A DNA stretch of 64,000 nt from Vitrella brassicaformis (taxonomy: Eukaryota; Sar; Vitrellaceae). Shown here one piece after another: positions 35,940 through 48,009 of the stretch; the first letter of the stretch is position 1; the number at the start of each line of letters is the position of its first letter. The DNA lies in assembly GCA_001179505.1 (NCBI GenBank), contig CDMY01000356.1:406539-470538 (forward strand), written 5' to 3'. A program made the position numbers and the translations under genes. The notes beneath the pieces are model-generated. The model had not been told where the DNA came from, searched no databases, and saw only the letters and a list, made by a program, of their open reading frames with translations.

Positions 35940-38005
35940 ATGGCAGACCCCGAGGTGCCGCCAACGCCTCAGCCACGATCTGAGGCAGGGCGGTCATCAA
36001 GGCGGTCATCGTCACGGCAGTCCCCCCCGAGCAGAGAGAGCAAAGAGTCGGACAACCCCATCTACGTTGGCGTCTTCGCTGACAAGAAGGAAATCGATAA
36101 AGCCCGACAACGACGAAAGTCACAAAAGCCCCCAATTGAGGATGAGCGAGAGGCAGAGGGAGAACAGCCGCCCGAGACCGCTGCTGCCCCAAAGGCAGCC
36201 GCTGCGGCAAAGAGGCGCCTGCCTTCTCGTGCGAAAGAAGATGAGGAAGAGGCCCCCCCGCTCCTGAGTGCGGCAATCATCTTTGAGGACAAGCCACTCG
36301 ATGAATTGACTGGCGTACCACCGCCGGAAGCGCCCCCACTTCGCCCCTCACTATTGCGCCCTGAATTGCCCAGCGAGTGGCAGCGGTCGTCCGCCGATCT
36401 GTCCGAGAGGCCATCACGGCTGCCTGAGCCGCTGCCTCGCGGCATTGCTGGACGGCCATCGCCCGCCAGCCAGGAGAGGGACGTCTCTGTGCAGCCGCTC
36501 GAGGTGACGGTGAAGGCCAGACGAGCGTCAAAATCCTATTGTGCGTCGCGGATCCAGCGTGCGTGGCGTTCGATGAGTGACAGGAGGATATTTGAGGCTC
36601 TGAAGCAGCTGATAAGTTTCCACCAGCGGGGCGACCCCATGTTGATGCTGAGGGCATTCAATCCCCAGGAGGCCCAGCTGCTGGACCCCGCCATGCAGGC
36701 ACATGTGCGCTTCAGGCTGGGAGGGGCATGGCCGACCTTCCCCCCACTCCTCTACTACAAGATTTTCGTCCACGGGTAAGTGAGAGCGATGACTCATTGA
36801 TTGACACGATAGACAGACAGAAGTGTTCGTTCGTTCTGTGCACCTTGTTTACCTCTGTCTCTCTGTGGCGCGGTCCGGTGTGTGTGCGTCGATCCACCGA
36901 TGGATCATGCAGTCCGGTTGTCGATGTGAATGCTTTTGCCCCCCGGCCCTACCAGCTGACAGAGGAGCAGAAGAGCTCATCAATCCGAAAGCGTGCGGCG
37001 CTTCTGCACCGTCTGTCGTTGGAGATGTGGGACGGCCCTCTGGTGGACGGCAAGTCGCGGCTGATGCTGGAGGAGCTCGAGGGCGAACACTCGGAGGAGA
37101 GGCTGCGGGACTGCTGGTACATACGGGAGGAGAACAACGGATGGCGAACGGTCAGTGAGCCGATAGATAACGAGGGTAGCGAGCGGATAAAGGTGGGTCG
37201 ATGGATGGACATTGGTGGATGCGTCATGTGCAGGTCGCTGTGCGTGTGGACAGGGTGGGCCCTCCTGATGAGATTGAAAGGCTCACCGCACTCAAGTCCA
37301 AGAGACCGTAAGATCTTTGTCAATGCCACTCTGCCTAGATGGTGCATCTGTGGTCAGGAATTATCACTATTCGCGGCTTAAGCGTCGCCAGGATGTCGAG
37401 GCAGCCAAGAGACAGGTATGTATGCACACAGAAAGCCATCGCCCTCCTGACCTATCCGATTTCCCTGTGCTATCATCTCCACTCAGCGTCGCCTGGATTG
37501 GCTGCGAAGCCTCTATCGTGTGGCGTCTGAGGCGCCGGCAGAGGAGGAGGGCCTCGAGGAGTTGGCGGACATGACAATGGAGGACGACGCGCTCATCGAG
37601 TGGGCCGCCACCCTGCCGACCGACCTCAACTTCGACCACTACATGGTCGAGTGGACCACCATCGCCACATCCGGCCTCTCTGAAGCTGGCAAGCCCCTTC
37701 TGCACAGGTCGATAACGCCCTTGCCATCATCCAGGAGGGCCCACGAGGCACGGGAGAGACGCAAGAGACGCTCACAGGTGTCCCTCTCCCCGGAAGGTTC
37801 GCCGCGTGCGGCTCGGTGGAGGTCTGTGTCTCCCAAGCGGAGTGGGTCTCTGTTGAGAAGTCGGTCTGCGTCGATGACTGATCTGGCCGCGGCGGTGGGT
37901 GGGCAGGCGGGAGAGGTGGGTGGCTATCAGATGGTTGTGGAGGACACATCTGGACTGCTCGGCGTTGCGGGCACGAGATTTCTGCCGAGGCCAGAAGCAG
38001 CGTAA
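35940..38005 (+). CDS. IQ-motif protein resembling the C11orf65/MFI family
   Basis: Five exons join in phase to 588 residues: 35940-36775, 36913-37192, 37234-37307, 37358-37415 and 37487-38005. Residues 1-190 are Pro/Ser/Glu-rich disorder. An IQ-like helix follows (CASRIQRAWRSMSDRRIF), then a compact domain with GDPMLMLRAFNPQEAQLLD, VRFRLGGAWPTFPPLLYYKI and SPVVDVNAFAPRPY. Those three blocks in that order recall the animal/algal C11orf65 (MFI) family, whose members have been linked to mitochondrial fission control; this is from memory and moderate. The C terminus is Ser/Arg-rich. IQ motifs bind calmodulin or EF-hand light chains. The final codon lies inside a gtaagt sequence (gc|gtaagt at ~38001), so a further 3' exon is possible. 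The first ATG after an acceptor-like tttgcag was taken as start. Confidence 0.7.
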
Positions 38006-39038
38006 GTGTCTGTGTGGGTAAGTGTATGGGTGGTGGGTGGCTGCACACAGGGCTGCGCTGCTGTCTGTTACATATTCGTTGCTACAAGGGTCAGCCAGAC
38101 CTTTGCTCGGTGAGGGGCAGGCCTGATTGTGTGTGAGTGCGCGTGTGTGTGTATGCGATGCCTTCACGGACAGACAGCCCTCTTTGTGTGGTTTGTTTCT
38201 CGAGAGACATCCACATATTCACTCGCCCATTGTACAGACACGACCGCTGTCACCAAGTCAACTCTACAGGCACTCTCTCATATACCATTCATCCCGCTGC
38301 GTATCTTCCCTCGGCCACCACAAGTCCACTTCACAGACATAACGAGCTTGGACGGACCGGCTGCGCCCGTCCCGGGCTCGTTTAGTCGATGAAGCTGACG
38401 TGTGGACAGCCAAGGGAGAAAAGCGGCAATCGCACCCTGACACACTGTGCGACGATAGCAGGCAGAGAGAAACCTTCTCAAAACCCAACCCACATTCTGC
38501 CGGCCTTCATCGTTATGCGTCCCTTCATGTGCTCGCTGTTGACGAACGCCGGACCACATGGCTTGCATGCGGCGCGCGGCGGACGTCGTCAGAAACCACA
38601 CGAGGGGAGCGTAGGAGCGAAGGACCAGCATCAGACAGCTCGAATCAAGCCAACAACACTGCACTGGCTGCACAAGATGCGCATGTCACTCACATGATTG
38701 GCTCTGCACACAGCACAGACGCTCTGTTCTGTCACCTCACTCACAGACACACACGAAGGAACGCCCACGTGTGCGTCTCTCTCCCAGAGCTCTCTCTCTC
38801 AAGGCAGGCAGGGAGCGAAACCACATCTTAAGAGAGCAAGTCGTTGTAGCAACACACCACCCACCCACCGAGTAGCAAGTCTGTCTACCAATCCTCTCTT
38901 CAATCCATTCATCCATCATTCATGTACCCTCCCTCCCTACACCATACATACACACAGCCATCCCATCTCATCCCAGCAAAAGGGATGTGTGGTGTGTGGT
39001 GTTGTGAAAAATCGACCTGCAAGTTCCCCCCCGCCCAG
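38006..39038. other. Convergent intergenic region, no gene recognised
   Basis: About 1 kb between the IQ-motif and DHHC genes. Open frames of 100-140 codons occur on both strands (for example minus 38278-38673), but none has a domain, a consistent splice partner or biased composition. Simple repeats are sparse compared with other spacers. Confidence 0.5.
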
Positions 39039-41876
39039 CTACGCCCCCCTCCCTAACCGTGACGCCCGTCCAGCAGCCGCCGATGGCCCACTGCCTCCAC
39101 CTCCGTTGGCCGCCTCACTGCCGTCGTCGTACGGTGAGCGTGGAGGTGGCATGGGTGCACCAGGCCGGACGGGAGGTGGCGTGCCGAGCCAGGGTACGTC
39201 TGGGTGTGTGGGGGGGCCGGTGGCAGGGGGTGGGCGGGAGGGGTAGGGGGAGGGGTAGGGCATGCCCATGTCCTGGTAGAGGCCCTCCCTCTCATGGGGC
39301 ATCGGAACTGCACAAACAGACAGACCAGAGGAAGCAAACAAATGCGCACACTTCCATCCATCCCCGACACAAAGTGTTTGTGGGGCAGCTTACACTTGGA
39401 CTGTGGGTGTCCGGCTAGCGATACGCCCATCCCCGTTGGAGGAGCCGTCAGCTCGGGCTCGTCCCACTGGTCGCCCCCTCCACCCATCCCACCCATGCCG
39501 AGGCCCGCTCCCATGGCCGCCCCGTATCCGCCAGATGGTGGGTGTGCCGCGGCTGCCGCAGCCTCCTCCTGCTCGGCGTAGCTCTCGCTCACGCTCTCCA
39601 TGCCGGGGATGCCTTTGCGGGGTCGACTGAAGGGACAGTGGGATGGATAGATCAATGATTGCAATGGACAGTGGGTGGGAACACACGTTGGAAAAGGTGT
39701 GAGTGTGTGCTTGTCCGTCTGGGGGTGTGTGGGTGGGGGTTTGGCCTCTCACCGTGGCACTCTTCCGACTGATCTGCGGCTTCGCCGGCGGTCGGCACGC
39801 GCGGCTCGGGTGCCCTCCTGATCGCACACACACATCCACACACACATCCACATGTAGGGCTGGCTTCTCAAAAGGGCCATTCATTGTCTGGGTGTTTGTG
39901 TGTCTTACAATGTCTATGATAAGTCGTGTGCTCTCAGACACGAATGCCAAACCGTTGCCAGTCTTGCGACCTGCACCGCAACCACACACCAGCGGAAACA
40001 CTTGTGTTGGATTGTGTTGGGCTGGCGTGCGTCTTGTCACTCACTGACCGAATGGCAGCAGCCAGAAGATGGGATCTGGCCCGACCACATCCAGAAAGTT
40101 GTTCAGACAGCCGCGGTCGTAGCTAGACTGAACACACACATTCAATTGATAGAGGTAGAGAGAGGAGCTCTTCGCTTGCAGAAATGTGTGACCGCGTGTG
40201 CTGTGTTTGGTCGCTTACAGCTCTTCCCCCATAAGCCCCTCGCTTAGTGCTCTTCTCGCAGAACTCAATGGTCGTCATGCCGCGGGACACCAACCTGATG
40301 GATGGATAGATGGCAGACAACACCATGCGTCCATGAGTGGGCGAGGGAAATGATATGAGGAGCGGCGCGGCGCGCACCAGATGTGGAATCCGAAGAATGC
40401 GGTGAGCAGGACGCCCATGAAGGCGGCAAGGGTCTCGCCGAACAGCAGGAAAAACATCTTATGAAACACCGCCTGTGAGTGAGCGCAACAGACACGACAC
40501 ACGCCATGTGATGGATGTGGTCATGGATGGCGTCTGGCGTCTGGCATCCAATCCAATCCAAAAGTGTCTGTCTGTTGTCACAGTAGCTACTGTCACGGAC
40601 CTCCTCGTCAATGACGTATTTCTTGACCGACTCGAACATGGCCCACGAGATGAAGTGGCACGCCAGTGTCGAATACAGCAACAGCAAGAAGAAGTACCTG
40701 GTTGCGACACACAACACCACACACACACACACACCCAGAGCCCACCAGTGTCTCCCCGCGTGCCTCCGACCCGACCACCCCATCCCTCCCTCCCTCTCCC
40801 TGACTGACTGACTGACTGACTTGTGGTTTCCGAATCCGACACAGTTGTAGATCCAGGGGCAGTGGTGGTCCATCTTGAGGACACACGTGCGGCACACTCG
40901 GCAGTGGTGGCACCGGTCGGGCTTGAACTTGCCGCACCACTTGCAGTGACGACGCTCACCGCTCCGCTTCGTCTCCTGAGGCGGAGGTGCGTACAAACAC
41001 ATCACATCAGAAAGAGGGAGAGATTGTGGACGGTTGGCTGGCTGAATTGATGATGGATGTGCTGTTGGTGTTCTCACAGTGGTCTCGAGCGACGCGCCCA
41101 GCTGGTCAGCGTAGCGTGAGTCGGCGGCCGGGTACTGCCACTCCTTATCGTCAGGGATCTTACCTGAAGGAACGAACCAACAAACCGAACGAACACGCAG
41201 ACAGACAGACAGACAGACAGCCAGACAGACACACCCACCCCACCGACCCATGCCATCAGAGGCTCCTCTTCTGTTCGTTCATGAGTGTGTGTATATGTGC
41301 TGCGAGGTGAGCGTAGGGTACCGGGGCTTGAGATGATAGCCCGGGCGTAGCAGATGAACAGGAGGACCGTTAACACGTGGAACACAAACAGCTGGCTTAC
41401 TCCCCTGCGCCAACAGCACAGCACAGCACATGCCACACCCACACCGTAACAGACAGACACACAGCCATGTGCTGTGCTGTGTTGCAATGCATCCTCCCTA
41501 ATCTACCTATTGCTGCGTCCCTCACCCACCTGTAGAAATCGTTATCGTTTCGCTTCCTCGTGTCGAGGTCCAGCTGCAGCAGCGGGACGCAGTGAAGCTG
41601 CAACAAACACAGTTAGAACAGCCAGCCGACAAACAAGACGTCCGCAGAGACGCGTGCATGTAGTGCAGTGCAGCGCATCACGTGCAGTGCACGCCACCAT
41701 ATATCCCCCTCCCCTCCCTTGTCTGCCCCTCCCTCCCCTCGTTGACATACCAGGACAAAGATGGAATAGAGTGTGAGGATGATGAGAAGCACAAAGACAA
41801 CCGGCATCAGCTTGGCTAGCTCCATCTCCCCCCGCCGAGGCCTCGTGCGGCCCTCAGGCACGCCGTACGCCTCCAT
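39039..41876 (-). CDS. DHHC-type protein S-acyltransferase (palmitoyltransferase)
   Basis: About 13 exons run right to left from ATG 41876 to a TAG at 39039-39041. Transmembrane segment 1 is in exon 1 ([20 protein letters not shown]) and segment 2 in exon 3 ([19 protein letters not shown], ~41408-41322). The zinc-binding DHHC domain is intact in exon 5 (~40976-40821): [16 protein letters not shown], then [20 protein letters not shown]. Segment 3 ([19 protein letters not shown]) and segment 4 ([14 protein letters not shown]) follow. The family TTxE motif is present as TTIEFCEKS (~40280). The C-terminal third is Gly/Pro/Ala-rich disorder. These enzymes transfer palmitate to Cys of membrane proteins, usually at Golgi or plasma membrane; the catalytic residue is the DHHC Cys. 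The gene is head-to-head with the MORN gene. One small exon near 39813-39750 is uncertain. Confidence 0.9.
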
Positions 41877-42214
41877 ACCAACACAAACGACACCCCACCG
41901 CCGTGCGGAGGGCCGCAGCTACTCACAAATGTCCAAAGGGCACGATGGCAGCTCGGGGGAGATCCCTCCCTCTCCTTGCGACGCCCTGTGTGTTGAATGC
42001 TGTGCTCCGGGGGCTGTCTTCGGCGTCGAAGTGCCCGCGGAGCCGCTTGAGGGAGAAAAACGCGAATCCCTCTCGCAGCAGCGCTCAGCAATACCGAATG
42101 AGGCTCGACCGCTGACGAGCACTGCACTGTTTCTGTTTGACGTCTTCTCGTCCGCCCTAAGCCAGCCGGCGAGCGAGAAAGAAAAAGGGATAAGAGATCA
42201 CAAGACGAGCGCCC

Positions 42215-44911
42215 TTGTCAGCGCGGCACGCTGCCGATGGATCATACAAGCCATCTCATTCCGCCCCCACTCATGCGAATCCCCGTCGGCCCGTCCCACC
42301 GCCTGTGCGGACCTACCACGGCACTGACCCCTCTTTGGTACCCACACACAACGCCTCGGCCACCCTTCACTACCGAGATGGGCACTACAACGGAAATATC
42401 AATGTCAAGAGTCGGCAGCGGTGCGGTGAAGGCTCATATGCATACGAGATGGGCTACTTCAAGTACACTGGGCAGTGGCGCAACGGCATCAAGGAGGGCA
42501 GAGGCAGACTGGTGGGTATGGAGAGACGGGAAATACCACGATGGTTTGCACTGCACTGCCAGCACGATGAAACTTTAAGGGACCTCCTCCTCCTGTTGTA
42601 GGAGTTTGGTGATGGCGGGTTTTATGAGGGCGAGTTTTCGCAAGGCGAAATCATCGGCCGTGGTGTGCAGCGATGGCCCGACGGCTCCACATACGAGGGA
42701 GACTTTCACATGGGCGAGAGGCATGGCCATGGCACGTGGACACAACCACCAGCAGCAGCGGACTCATCAAGAGAAGCCTCTACTACCTACACCGGCCAAT
42801 GGAAGACAAACAAGTATGGTTGAAGGAACCAATCCACATCCCTCAGGAAGACTCCCCCTCTGTCCGTTCGTCCATGCAGACGTGAAGGATTCGGCGAGCT
42901 GCGGTGGGCTGATGGCGTATACCGAGGACAATTCAAGGCCCATCGATTCGACGGCCTGGGGGCTCTCCACCTTCTCAACAGTGGCCTCCAATTCGCTGCT
43001 GCCTTCTCGCGAGGCGTAAAGAGCGGCCTCGGTGTGTGTGAGCACGTGTCTCACCACTGGAGATACGAAGGCCAGTTTGAGGACGACAGGCAGGGACCGG
43101 TAGGGCTGCTGAGGGACCACAAGACGGGGATCCACTACCTGGGCGTGTGGGATGGGGGAGAGGCTAAAAGGGTGGCGGCTAAGATGCACTTGGAAGGTGA
43201 GAGAGACAAGAGCAAGAGAGAGATGGTTGGGCGATCGGGCGTCTGTCGGTCCTGCGTTTGTGCAGTCCCCAAAGTGGAAGAGCCTGCTGAGCCGCTCGAC
43301 CCAAAGGCGAAGGCCAAGGCCAAGGAAGTGAAGAAGGGGGACAAGGCTGCTGGTAAGCAATGCTCTCTCCGTGAATGCGTCGGTTGCATCAGGACACTGC
43401 ACGAATGCGTGCAGCTGCAGCAAGTGATACGGAGTCCACAGCGATAAGGGAGGAGGGGAGCGAGGGATGGCCAACCCTCACGGTCAAGAGAGGCCAAGCC
43501 ATCCCTGCATGCACCATTCAATTGAGGACACACGAGTGGGCGGCAAGGGAGACAGACAGGAACATACGGACAGAAGGAAAGGCCACAAACACTCCTGTCT
43601 CTCGGCTTGCTGTCGGTGCCTCTAGTGGTGAAGTTGTGAACGAGGAGACGGGCCGCGTCCTGCGCCTGTCCCTCTACCAGCTCACCCCTCCCCCCATTAC
43701 GCCCACACCGCCCGGCCCCCTGGCATCGACCGATCCACCAGCCGCCATCGCTCGGGCCCTCGAAATAGCCGACCAAGATATGCAGCACCAGCCTCATCCA
43801 CTGAAGCTGGTCGGCCACACGGGGGGGCAAGAAGCCAGGCCCGTGCCGCGGCATTTCCCGCTCATGGGCCGGGACAGATATGAAGTCCGCGTCTGTGTTA
43901 GGGCTGGGGAAATCCGAATCGAGCCTGAAAGCAACAGAAAAGAGGACAAGGAGGCCGCCAAGGCAGCAGAAGACATCAAGCCGGAAGGCGCCGCTGCAAC
44001 GGGCGATGGAACACATCAGGCGTCCCAAAATGCCAACACCATCAGGCCGCCGGGCATCGATCGGTCTCCCTCGGCGCCTCTGACTCGACAAAGGGACGAA
44101 GCTCTTGAAAAAGGCAGTGGCAGCTGAAGACCGCCCCGACTTGAATCTGATGGCGCAAGACGAGAAAACCCTCATGGGCACGATCGAAGCCGAACTTGGA
44201 CGCATCGATCGGCTGGTGGGTGTCCTCAACAAGCAACAGGATGAGGAAGCGGCTGCACTGGAGGCACCGTTGGGATCAAAAGAGGAAAAGCATCAGGGAG
44301 GAGAGGAGACAAGCGCCGAAAATGTACCTGAGATGGGCGTAGACGAGAATGTTGAGGATGCTGCCTTTTTAGATGATTTGGCGTTGGTCAAGGCTCTCAA
44401 GACGCCGGCACCGATCTCTCTGACCCTCCCCCCTCATCTGCCGAGCGGCACATACACATTATGCATTGAGGACATGTCTGGCGGCCTCATCTCGAAACTC
44501 CACTCTCTCAACCAACAGCAGCAGCACCAGCAGCAGCACCAGCAGCACCAGCAGCAGCAACCACGGACCGACCACATCTCATCATCACCACGCCCATCTG
44601 TGTCATGCGACAGGCTGCTGACCGACCGGCTGACCCACAAAGACGCAATGAGACAGCAAGCCCCGGCCTCACCCAGCATTGGGGGTGACATCACGGTGAA
44701 GAGAGAGCGGGTGCCCATCCCACCGCCCCCTACGGAAGAGACACTAGTAGACGACAAGCAGAAGGACACAGCCGCGGCTCCTGCTGGAGTGGCTGAGCCT
44801 CCTGGGCCCCAGTATGAGGAGATAGAGAGCCTGACGTGGGCGGAGGGGACATTCCAGTGCTTGAAGCCGCTGAAGGTGACGGTAAAGGTGGTGGAGGCTG
44901 ATGGTGGTTGA
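42215..44911 (+). CDS. MORN-repeat protein with long C-terminal extension; start and one frame unresolved
   Basis: At least six MORN repeats lie across exons ~42215-42510, 42602-42811, ~42881-43195 and later: YTGQWRNGIKEGRG, YEGEFSQGEIIGRG, YEGDFHMGERHGHGTW, YTGQWKTNKREGFGEL, YRGQFKAHRFDGLGAL and YEGQFEDDRQGPVG. The splices rebuilding the fourth repeat (K|REGFG) and MHLEV|PKVEE are clean. MORN repeats bind phospholipids or scaffold cytoskeleton in alveolates. The C-terminal part is Pro/Glu/Lys/Gln-rich with a CAG-encoded Gln/His run (44515-44562), and two short beta-rich pieces (YEVRVCVRAGEIRIEPE, GTYTLCIEDMSGG). Problems: no in-frame ATG exists before 42448, so the start is on an unseen exon or further in. 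The frame also shifts at 44095-44127 (cttgaaaaaggc) with no usable intron, suggesting an indel or sequencing error. Confidence 0.7.
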
Positions 44912-45316
44912 TGCGGTGAGCAGAGAGGTGATCATTGGCCCGTGTGCCTGACTGGTGTCCCTGCCTGCAAATGAAGTGGTTGCTGTTGGTGCGTGGATTT
45001 TCCAGCTTTCATTTGTCTGTTTGCTTGCTTGTTTCCTGAGTCCTTCCTCCCTCGTGTCCACTGCACACACAGTCAGCTGGGATGGACCATTCAATCATTC
45101 TTCAATCTGTTCAATCCGTCTTTGTTCGCATCGATGATTCGATGGGTGCACAAAACGTACATAAATACCTTCACTCACAAACAAGACGGGACCCGAGTGT
45201 CGTGTCAACAGCCACAGATCAACACAGCAGCGTCTCGACTGACCCACATCTCATCGACCTATCCACACCCCCACACATCTACAGGCAGACAGACAGACAG
45301 ACAGCCCGTCCCTCGC
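44912..45316. other. Convergent intergenic region between the MORN gene and the GNAT-like gene
   Basis: About 400 nt, rich in tct/ttc with a (gaca)n tract at 45285-45303. No gene seen. Confidence 0.5.
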
Positions 45317-46518
45317 TCAGCTGCTGCTGTCCAGTTGCAGCTGCTCCTCCTCCTTCCGGTCCATCTTGGCCTCTCGAATGAGCCGCCTCGCATAGGGCGT
45401 GAAGTTCCTGACCAACGAGTCGATGTCGGCGTCCATCCTTGTGCCGATGCCGCCCCACACCAGCCGATCGGGAATGTCCTTCAGATCCTCACCAACCTGC
45501 ACACACACTCACACGCATACATACCCAGAGAGAAGAGAGGCAGATGAGCGAGCGGTCTAGAAGGATGCCGAATGCCTGCCTATTATCTGCCTGCCGGGCT
45601 GTCGTGTGTGCACACCAAACGCTCACCTCCCTGACGACGTGGTAGCCAAGCCGGCCATACAGGCGGACGAGGACGTCGTGCATGTGTGGGTCGTCGTAAA
45701 TGGCCAACAGCTCTGCCTTCTTGATGCCACGCTGATGCGCCTGCAGCACCACATAGCCGCCCAGCAGAAACCCCAGACCATACAGCGAGCCGACGGTCCA
45801 ACGCCCTGACACCAACACACCAGATAGATAAGCACACCCCTCAGCTCAGCTTCGCTCCCCTCCCATGAGTGACGTAAGTGAAATCACCTGCATTTGGCGA
45901 TAGCGTCTGTTGCGCCGGGTGGCGGATCTCCACCTTATCGAGGTGCACCACGTCCAGCAGCACCTTATCGAGGAACCCATCCACATACCCGATAAGGTTT
46001 TCGTCATCCACCAGGCCTCTGGGCGTCCCCCGGACCCGCCGCCGCGCCATCATCGGCGGGGCTTTGAAGCCACCAACAGTCTTCTTGTTACCGCCTGACT
46101 TATCCGGCACCCGCACCTCTACTCGGAAAAAGGGGCCGGTCATTTCCCACTTGAACTGTAGGCCCCACAGCGACGCCAGCTCCTCAAATTCAGAGAGACT
46201 GACCGTTGACGGCTCACGCTGGGGCTCAGACGAAGCCATCCTCAGAAGGGCAGACGGACCTTCTCTCCGTCTAGGTGATGGCGTGTGGTAACGACACCGG
46301 CTGACGGGGTGCGGCTGCCACTGAGCAAACGCCGACAGTCTTGCATCCACCGAATGGAAGAGACTCAACCAGACAGCCACTGCCGTCAAGATGAGAGGGC
46401 TCTTGCAGGTAAGGCGGATGCGAGCCGCACAGCATGAAGTACTCTTCTGTGAGGGGCTGGAAAGAGCAGCGTCTCCACCGCCGCCTGCTGAACAGGGCGG
46501 AGGCTTCAGATGGTCCAT
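45317..46518 (-). CDS. Putative plastid-targeted GNAT-like acetyltransferase-family protein
   Basis: Three exons: 46518 to ~45890, ~45806-45628 and ~45497-45317, ending at TGA. The N terminus has a hydrophobic anchor (SPLILTAVAVWLSLFHSVDA) followed by an Arg/Ser/Pro-rich, basic stretch, like a bipartite plastid presequence. The conserved core begins near LSEFEELASLWGLQFKWEM. The second exon carries VLQAHQRGIKKAELLAIYDD and VLVRLYGRLGYHVVREV, and the third LVWGGIGTRMDADID. The layout (Q/R-x-x-G/A-like loop, then LLAI..D..H..LVR.Y.R.G) recalls the C-terminal half of GNAT folds and a group of plant/algal plastid proteins of unknown role; this is from memory. The Leu/Gln-Glu-rich C-terminal helix is solvent-type. 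The gene is head-to-head with the starch synthase gene. Confidence 0.6.
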
Positions 46519-46926
46519 CTCACGAAACAAACCAGCAACTGTCACCGAGGACCTCTCCTGAGCAAGGACACAGAAAAATGTCAGGGCACGCGCTGGTTGC
46601 AGTGCCAACAAGGCTCTCTCAAACCAACCTCACCTGCTCACTCTGTTCGCTTGTATGATGACCTTCTTCTCCGCTCTCTTCCGTAGATCTTAATCTGAGG
46701 CGTCGCTGCCATCCACTGGATGCTGCGCATCTCTCCAAATCCGCGCGGCGGACAGTGGACTTTTGCAAGCTCGCAAAATATTACTGGTCGATCGCTCGGC
46801 CAACCTTCCCCCACTCCCCTATCCTCTTCCCCAGCAGCTGCTCTCTCCTCGCGGCCACTCTCCCTCCGATCTGCATCAGAGATCTGCCTCGACTGACACC
46901 CTCTCTCGTCAACAGCAGCAGGAGCG

Positions 46927-47977
46927 ATGAACGGCGTGAATCTTGCCCCAGCAGGCGCCAGCAGTGCCGGCGAGAGCCACAAGAAGTACCAGGTGGTGTT
47001 TGTGTCGAGTGAGGTGGGCCCGTGGAGCAAGACTGGCGGTCTGGGTGAGGTGCTGGATGGCCTGCCCATCGCCCTGGCAGAGCTGGGCCACCGTGTCATG
47101 ACCATCGCGCCCCGGTACGACCAGTACAAAGACGCCTGGGACACGTCATTCCGACAGGAGGTGGAGTTCGGCGAGACGACCACGACCGTCGGGTACTTCC
47201 ACTGCTACAAGCAGAAGGTCGATCGGGTGTTTGTGGACCACCCCATCTTCCTCGAGCGTGTCTGGGGACTGACGAACCAGAAGTTCTACGGGCCCAAGTG
47301 GGGCGTCGACTGGGACGACAACCAGCTGCGCTTCTCGCTCTTCGCCAAGGCTGTCATCGCTGCCATCAAGGGACTGTCACTCGGCGGATTCCCATACGGT
47401 CGGTGACCGATGGAGAGAGAGGGGATGCATGCGTCAGAGAGGGAGGGAGGGAGGGAGGCAGGGAGGCGGGGGAGACACAGGGTGCAGGTGTGCATGCTTG
47501 CATCGTCGTATCGCCATGTCTCCCTCCCTCCCTTGCATGCATGTGTTGTGTCTGTGCAGGTGAGAATGTGATCATCATTGTCAACGACTGGCACTGCGCC
47601 CTGGTGCCCATCTACCTCGACTACTACAAGAAGCACGACAAGACCGTCGTCTGGACGAACACCAAGGTCAGTCACCACACACACACACACTCTCTCTCCC
47701 ACGCTCATTGTATGCCTCTGTGTATGTATGTGCAACTGTGTGTGTGTGTGTGTGTGTGTGTGTTGGTGGCGTGCGTCCACGCATCAGATCGCGTTGTTGG
47801 AGCACAACATGGTGTACCAGGGTCGGTTCCCGTACCAGCCCAACATCGGCCAGATGCTCAACCTACCCGACAGCTACATCCAGGAGATGAGGGCCTACCA
47901 GCCACTCAAGGTGAGTAAATGACCCTTCCGTGGGGGGATCCACCTACCTCACCACACACACTCACACGAGTCGGCTG

Positions 47978-48009
<32 letters not shown>

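Noticed and set aside
38278-38673. 131-codon minus-strand frame
   Set aside because: No domain, no coding-like bias and no neighbour exon in phase.
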